Shown one piece after another: positions 7,271-9,545 of a stretch of DNA of 9,545 bases. Below the pieces are notes generated by a model that saw nothing but the letters and a program-made list of their open reading frames with translations, was not told where the DNA came from and made no database searches. Position 1 is the first letter of the stretch. Every line of letters starts with the position of its first letter. Made by a program: the position numbers and the translations under genes. This stretch comes from CAYYOS01 sp964473355 (GTDB taxonomy: Bacteria; Pseudomonadota; Gammaproteobacteria; Burkholderiales; REEB80). The stretch lies in the NCBI GenBank assembly GCA_964473355.1, contig CAYYOS010000097.1, positions 1 through 9,545 on the forward strand, in the 5' to 3' direction.

Positions 7271-7302
7271 CCCAACAGCCCAAAGTTCTTTGTACTAAAT
7301 CT

Positions 7303-7992
7303 TTACGCCAGATTGCTCTGGTCTATGCGTATCCCCACACCCATAGTGCTGGATACCGATAATTTCTTTAAATAGATGCCCTTGGAAGTCGCAGGTTTTG
7401 CCTTATTAATGGCGTCTACCAATACCAAAAAGTTTTCTTTTAAGGCCGCTTCGCTAAAGGAAGCACGTCCAATGGTGCATTGCACAATACCGGCCTTATC
7501 GGTACGGTATTGCACTTGACCGGCTTTGGCATTTTTAACTGCGGTAGCGGGATCAGGCGTAACCGTGCCGACTTTGGGGTTAGGCATTAAGCCGCGCGGG
7601 CCTAAAATTTGCCCTAACTGGCCGACGATACGCATAGCGTCAGGTGTCGCGATCACCACATCAAAATCCATTTTTCCCGCTTTAACGTCGGCCAACAAAT
7701 CGTCAAAACCGACAATATCAGCGCCCGCAGCTTTGGCGGCTTGGGCCATATCACCTTGCGCAAACACCGCCACCCGTACGGTTTTTCCTGTACCTTGCGG
7801 TAACACGACTGAGCCGCGCACGGTCTGATCAGATTTTTTTGCGTCCACGCCTAAATTAATGGATACGTCTACCGACTCATCAAATTTTGCGGTAGCCGTT
7901 TGTTTAACTAACGCTAAGGCTTCGCTTAAGGGGTACACCTTGCTGCGATCAACTTGGGCATGGATGGATTGCAATCTTTTAGATAAGTTCAT
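7303..7992 (-). CDS. rplA: 50S ribosomal protein L1, 229 aa
   Basis: L1 forms the mobile L1 stalk next to the E site, assists release of deacylated tRNA, and in E. coli represses the rplK-rplA mRNA. The L1 signature spans residues 122-141 (IVGQLGQILGPRGLMPNPKV) in the second domain. The first domain is built from the N- and C-terminal parts and includes AKFDESVDVSINLG (35-48), TDKAGIVQCTIGRASF (164-179) and the RNA-contact motif STMGVG (215-220). The start is ATG 7992 (MNLSKRLQSI). The rplK TAA directly abuts this ATG, and GGAGG (8001-8005) lies inside the rplK coding end with 8-nt spacing, which implies translational coupling to rplK. The length is close to the 234 residues of E. coli. Certain identification. 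Confidence 0.99.
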   Translation of the reverse strand: MNLSKRLQSIHAQVDRSKVYPLSEALALVKQTATAKFDESVDVSINLGVDAKKSDQTVRGSVVLPQGTGKTVRVAVFAQGDMAQAAKAAGADIVGFDDLLADVKAGKMDFDVVIATPDAMRIVGQLGQILGPRGLMPNPKVGTVTPDPATAVKNAKAGQVQYRTDKAGIVQCTIGRASFSEAALKENFLVLVDAINKAKPATSKGIYLKKLSVSSTMGVGIRIDQSNLA

Positions 7993-8424
7993 TTACATGC
8001 CCTCCACTTCCACGCCCATACTGCGCGCGCTACCAGCAATGGAACGCACCGCCGCTTCTAAGTCTGCCGCGGTTAAATCGGGTTGCTTTGCCTTGGCAAT
8101 TTCCTCCGCTTGCGCGCGGGTTAACTTTCCGACTTTATCGGTGTGCGGCTTGGGGCTGCCCTTAGTGAGGCTAATGGCTTTTTTAATTAACACCGAGGCG
8201 GGCGGCGTTTTCATGACAAATGAGAAGCTCTTGTCAGCAAACGCGGTGATGACTACGGGAATAGGTAATCCCGCTTCCATGCCTTGAGTTTGCGCATTAA
8301 ACGCCTTACAAAATTCCATGATGTTTAAACCGCGCTGGCCTAATGCCGGGCCTATAGGGGGGCTAGGATTAGCTTTGCCCGCGGGCACTTGCAGCTTGAT
8401 GTAACCGACGATCTTCTTTGCCAA
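7993..8424 (-). CDS. rplK: 50S ribosomal protein L11, 143 aa, probable TTG start
   Basis: L11 binds the GTPase-associated region of 23S rRNA at the base of the L7/L12 stalk and is needed for RelA activation and RF1 function in E. coli. The N-terminal domain carries the proline-rich loop NPSPPIGPALG (19-29), which contacts rRNA and thiopeptide antibiotics. The C-terminal rRNA-binding domain (about 73-143) carries KTPPASVL and the GSARSMG motif (131-137). MAKK at TTG 8424 matches the family start, with AAGGAG (8432-8437) 7 nt upstream. No ATG lies in frame nearby; the preceding codon is ATT, a rare alternative start that would add one residue. It lies 58 nt downstream of nusG and abuts rplA. 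Length and content are typical. Confidence 0.98.
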   Translation of the reverse strand: MAKKIVGYIKLQVPAGKANPSPPIGPALGQRGLNIMEFCKAFNAQTQGMEAGLPIPVVITAFADKSFSFVMKTPPASVLIKKAISLTKGSPKPHTDKVGKLTRAQAEEIAKAKQPDLTAADLEAAVRSIAGSARSMGVEVEGM

Positions 8425-8431
8425 AATGTTG

Positions 8432-8437
8432 CTCCTT
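8432..8437 (-). promoter_or_regulatory. Shine-Dalgarno supporting the TTG start of rplK
   Basis: AAGGAG lies 7 nt before TTG 8424 and 4 nt before the ATT immediately upstream. The spacing and the conserved MAKK start favour TTG. Confidence 0.85.
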
Positions 8438-8454
8438 AATAAACGGGTGCATGC

Positions 8455-8472
8455 GCTTGGGTCTTACCAAGC
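8455..8472 (-). promoter_or_regulatory. Small stem-loop in the nusG-rplK spacer
   Basis: GCTTGG and CCAAGC pair over 6 bp around a 6-nt loop in the 58-nt spacer between nusG and rplK. In E. coli, L1 represses this operon by binding the rplK leader, so this is where an L1 target would be expected. I cannot confirm the asymmetric internal loop such a site needs. No T tract follows, so it is not a terminator. Confidence 0.35.
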
Positions 8473-8482
8473 TCCCCAAAAG

Positions 8483-9016
8483 TCAGGCTTTTTCGACCTG
8501 ACCAAAATCCAGTTCAACTGGGGTTGAGCGGCCAAATATTAATACCGAAACCCGCAACTTGCTTTTGTCATAATTGACATCTTCCACGGTGCCATGGAAA
8601 TCACTAAATGGTCCTTCATTAACACGCACCGCTTCGCCCACCTCAAATAAAACTTTGGGCTTGGGTTTTTCTACGCCTTCTTGAATCTGCTGCAAAATGT
8701 TATTAACTTCTTTTTCGGATATGGGCGTCGGTTTTAAAGCCGTGCCCCCCAAAAAGCCGCTTACCTTAGGCGTGCTTTTAACCAGATGCCAGGTCTCATC
8801 CGTTAATTCCATTTGCACCAATACATAGCCGGGGAAAAACTTGCGTTCGCTGATCGCTTTTTGGCCGGATTTCATTTCCACCACTTCTTCCACCGGCACT
8901 AAAATTTGGCCGAACTTATCTTGCATGCCGGCGCGCTCAATGCGTTCTAATAGCGCGCGCTGCACTGTTTTTTCATAGCCTGAATAGGCGTGCACTACAT
9001 ACCAACGTGTCGTCAT
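8483..9016 (-). CDS. nusG: Transcription termination/antitermination factor NusG, 177 aa
   Basis: NusG binds the clamp of elongating RNA polymerase through its N-terminal domain. Its C-terminal KOW domain binds Rho or ribosomal protein S10, linking transcription to termination or translation. The NGN domain covers residues 1 to about 115: RWYVVHAYSGYE (4-15), ILVPVEEVVEMKSG (38-51), ERKFFPGYVLVQM (57-69) and WHLVKSTPKVSGFLGG (76-91). A linker (112-122, QEGVEKPKPK) leads to the KOW domain: FEVGEAVRVNEGPFSDFHG (124-142), then IFGRSTPVELDFGQVEKA at the end. The ATG at 9016 directly follows the secE stop (TAA|ATG), with GAGG (9024-9027) inside secE at 7-nt spacing. The start lacks the extra N-terminal residues of E. 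coli NusG, but WYVV is preserved. The stop is TGA. Confidence 0.99.
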   Translation of the reverse strand: MTTRWYVVHAYSGYEKTVQRALLERIERAGMQDKFGQILVPVEEVVEMKSGQKAISERKFFPGYVLVQMELTDETWHLVKSTPKVSGFLGGTALKPTPISEKEVNNILQQIQEGVEKPKPKVLFEVGEAVRVNEGPFSDFHGTVEDVNYDKSKLRVSVLIFGRSTPVELDFGQVEKA

Positions 9017-9364
9017 TTAATCGCCTCGGCCTAACAACCATTCCGTAGCATTGATGAGTGCAAAATCCACCACCCATAAAAACAATGCCACAATAATCAC
9101 TAATACAAACACGACTCCCGTGGTTTGCATGGCTTCTTTACGCGTAGGCCATACGACTTTTCGTGTTTCTTGCCATGCTTCTTTACTAAATTCAATAAAG
9201 CGTTTGCCGGGCTCAGAAAACCCAGCAATAATCACCCCTAATATCAAGCCGCCCAGAACTGATAAGATTCTTACGACAAGAGCATAGTCCGCCAACAGGT
9301 AAAAGCCCGCGATGCCGGCGGCGACCGCCACGGCGGCCAGCACTAATTTAATTTTTTCTATCAT
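9017..9364 (-). CDS. secE: Protein translocase subunit SecE, 115 aa, three membrane segments
   Basis: SecE clamps the two halves of the SecY channel in the inner membrane and is essential for protein export. Three hydrophobic segments are visible, at about residues 6-25, 28-48 and 82-104. This is the three-span form known from E. coli (127 aa) rather than the single-span form of many other bacteria. Between spans 2 and 3 lies the amphipathic stretch with FSKEAWQETRKVVWPTRKEAMQ (59-80), the most conserved SecE motif. The start is ATG 9364 (MIEKIK). No convincing Shine-Dalgarno precedes it and no earlier in-frame ATG or GTG was seen, so initiation may be weak. It lies 33 nt after the tRNA and abuts nusG. 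Weak initiation would fit the lower demand for SecE compared with the ribosomal proteins downstream (inference). Confidence 0.97.
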   Translation of the reverse strand: MIEKIKLVLAAVAVAAGIAGFYLLADYALVVRILSVLGGLILGVIIAGFSEPGKRFIEFSKEAWQETRKVVWPTRKEAMQTTGVVFVLVIIVALFLWVVDFALINATEWLLGRGD

Positions 9365-9397
9365 TTTATTAGCGCTAAGCTTGGCCGTGTATATAGA

Positions 9398-9473
9398 TGG
9401 CAGGCCAGGAGGGTCTCGAACCCCCAGCCTTCGGTTTTGGAGACCGACGCTCTACCAATTGAGCTACTGGCCT
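9398..9473 (-). tRNA. trnW: tRNA-Trp (anticodon CCA)
   Basis: This is a complete 76-nt cloverleaf. The acceptor stem AGGCCAG pairs with CTGGCCT. The D arm is GCTC/GAGC with the 8-nt loop AATTGGTA. The anticodon stem TCGGT/ACCGA encloses the loop CTCCAAA with anticodon CCA. The variable loop has 5 nt, the T stem GGGGG/CCCTC holds one G-T pair, and the T loop is TTCGAGA. The discriminator is G, typical for tRNA-Trp, and the 3' CCA is encoded (9398-9400). It sits 19 nt after the tuf stop and 33 nt before secE on the same strand with no terminator between, so it is probably excised from a polycistronic transcript. Confidence 0.98.
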
Positions 9474-9492
9474 GTAACAATAAGTGGGCATC

Positions 9493-9545
9493 CTACTCAA
9501 TAATCTTCGCTACCACCCCGGCACCGACGGTCCTACCGCCTTCGC
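9493..9545 (-). CDS. tuf: Elongation factor Tu, C-terminal 16 residues (5' end beyond the window)
   Basis: The frame entering from the right edge reads EGGRTVGAGVVAKIIE followed by TAG at 9495-9493. EGGRTVGAGVV is the near-invariant C-terminus of EF-Tu, the GTPase that delivers aminoacyl-tRNA to the ribosome. Only 16 complete codons are inside the window, so nothing can be said about the G domain. Proteobacteria often carry two tuf copies; the one before tRNA-Trp and secE corresponds in position to E. coli tufB, but I cannot tell the copies apart here. The next gene on the strand is tRNA-Trp, 19 nt away. Confidence 0.93.
   Translation of the reverse strand, partial: EGGRTVGAGVVAKIIE

Noticed and set aside
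7258..7295. Possible rplJ promoter at TTGGGC followed 17 nt later by GTTATC
   Set aside because: The -10 match is poor, and these bases belong to the conserved strand of the L10 leader. No convincing promoter was found in the last part of rplA that I read.
9390..9419. Possible promoter for secE: TATATA (9395-9390) with TCGAGA (9419-9414) at 18-bp spacing
   Set aside because: Both boxes match consensus at only 4 of 6 positions, and the -35 lies in the conserved T loop of the tRNA, where the sequence is explained by tRNA function.
9312..9503. Plus-strand open frame crossing secE, the tRNA and tuf
   Set aside because: Its translation includes the residue string typical of reading through the antisense of a tRNA gene; it overlaps three real features and has no support.
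9517..9525. Rare AGG arginine codon near the end of tuf
   Set aside because: AGG also appears in rpoB (for example in MGRTEL and MVVRVN), so it is not exceptional for this genome and does not indicate transfer.
1..9545. Search for an inserted or novel system
   Set aside because: Every gap is under 300 nt and every gene is in the standard order with full-length, intact products. I saw no inverted terminal repeats, CRISPR-like repeats, integrase or unknown open frame of its own.

Overview
This window is a single block of translation and transcription housekeeping genes, all read on the minus strand. In transcription order (high to low coordinates) it holds the 3' end of tuf (EF-Tu), tRNA-Trp(CCA), secE, nusG, rplK (L11), rplA (L1), rplJ (L10), rplL (L7/L12), rpoB (beta) and the first 629 codons of rpoC (beta'), which runs off the left edge. 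No mobile element, CRISPR array, integrated gene or foreign-looking stretch is visible. I do not see an undescribed system here. The items worth a second look are fine-scale RNA and protein features of a conserved locus.

Organism: a proteobacterium, most likely a betaproteobacterium of moderate G+C (roughly half). The gene order tuf - tRNA-Trp - secE - nusG - rplKAJL - rpoBC is common in beta- and gammaproteobacteria. RpoB and NusG read as betaproteobacterial from memory of those families. Examples are the RpoB tract around residues 1005-1035 (NRHDWFDIRLANEE and the following segment) and the NusG tract EEVVEMKSGQKAISERKFFP. The long L10 C-terminus is compatible with a Nitrosomonadales-like lineage, but this placement is inference without a tree.

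Layout: 9493-9545 tuf tail; 9398-9473 tRNA-Trp; 9017-9364 secE and 8483-9016 nusG, abutting as TAA|ATG; a 58-nt spacer; 7993-8424 rplK and 7303-7992 rplA, also abutting as TAA|ATG; a 232-nt spacer holding an L10-type autoregulatory leader; 6543-7070 rplJ and 6131-6511 rplL; a 143-nt spacer with three successive stem-loops; 1914-5987 rpoB; a 24-nt gap; 1-1889 rpoC. No spacer exceeds 300 nt. I found no stem-loop followed by a T tract, so nothing in the window looks like an intrinsic terminator and read-through from tuf to rpoC is plausible.

How the genes work together: EF-Tu, L1, L11, L10 and L7/L12 build or use the factor-binding side of the 50S subunit. NusG couples RNA polymerase to the leading ribosome. 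SecE is the essential small subunit of the SecYEG translocon. RpoB and RpoC are the catalytic subunits of RNA polymerase. The leader before rplJ and the structured rplL-rpoB spacer sit where related bacteria set the ratio of ribosomal protein to polymerase synthesis. rplJ starts with TTG and rplK very probably does too, and rpoB has an in-frame TTG inside its Shine-Dalgarno that can mislead start calling.
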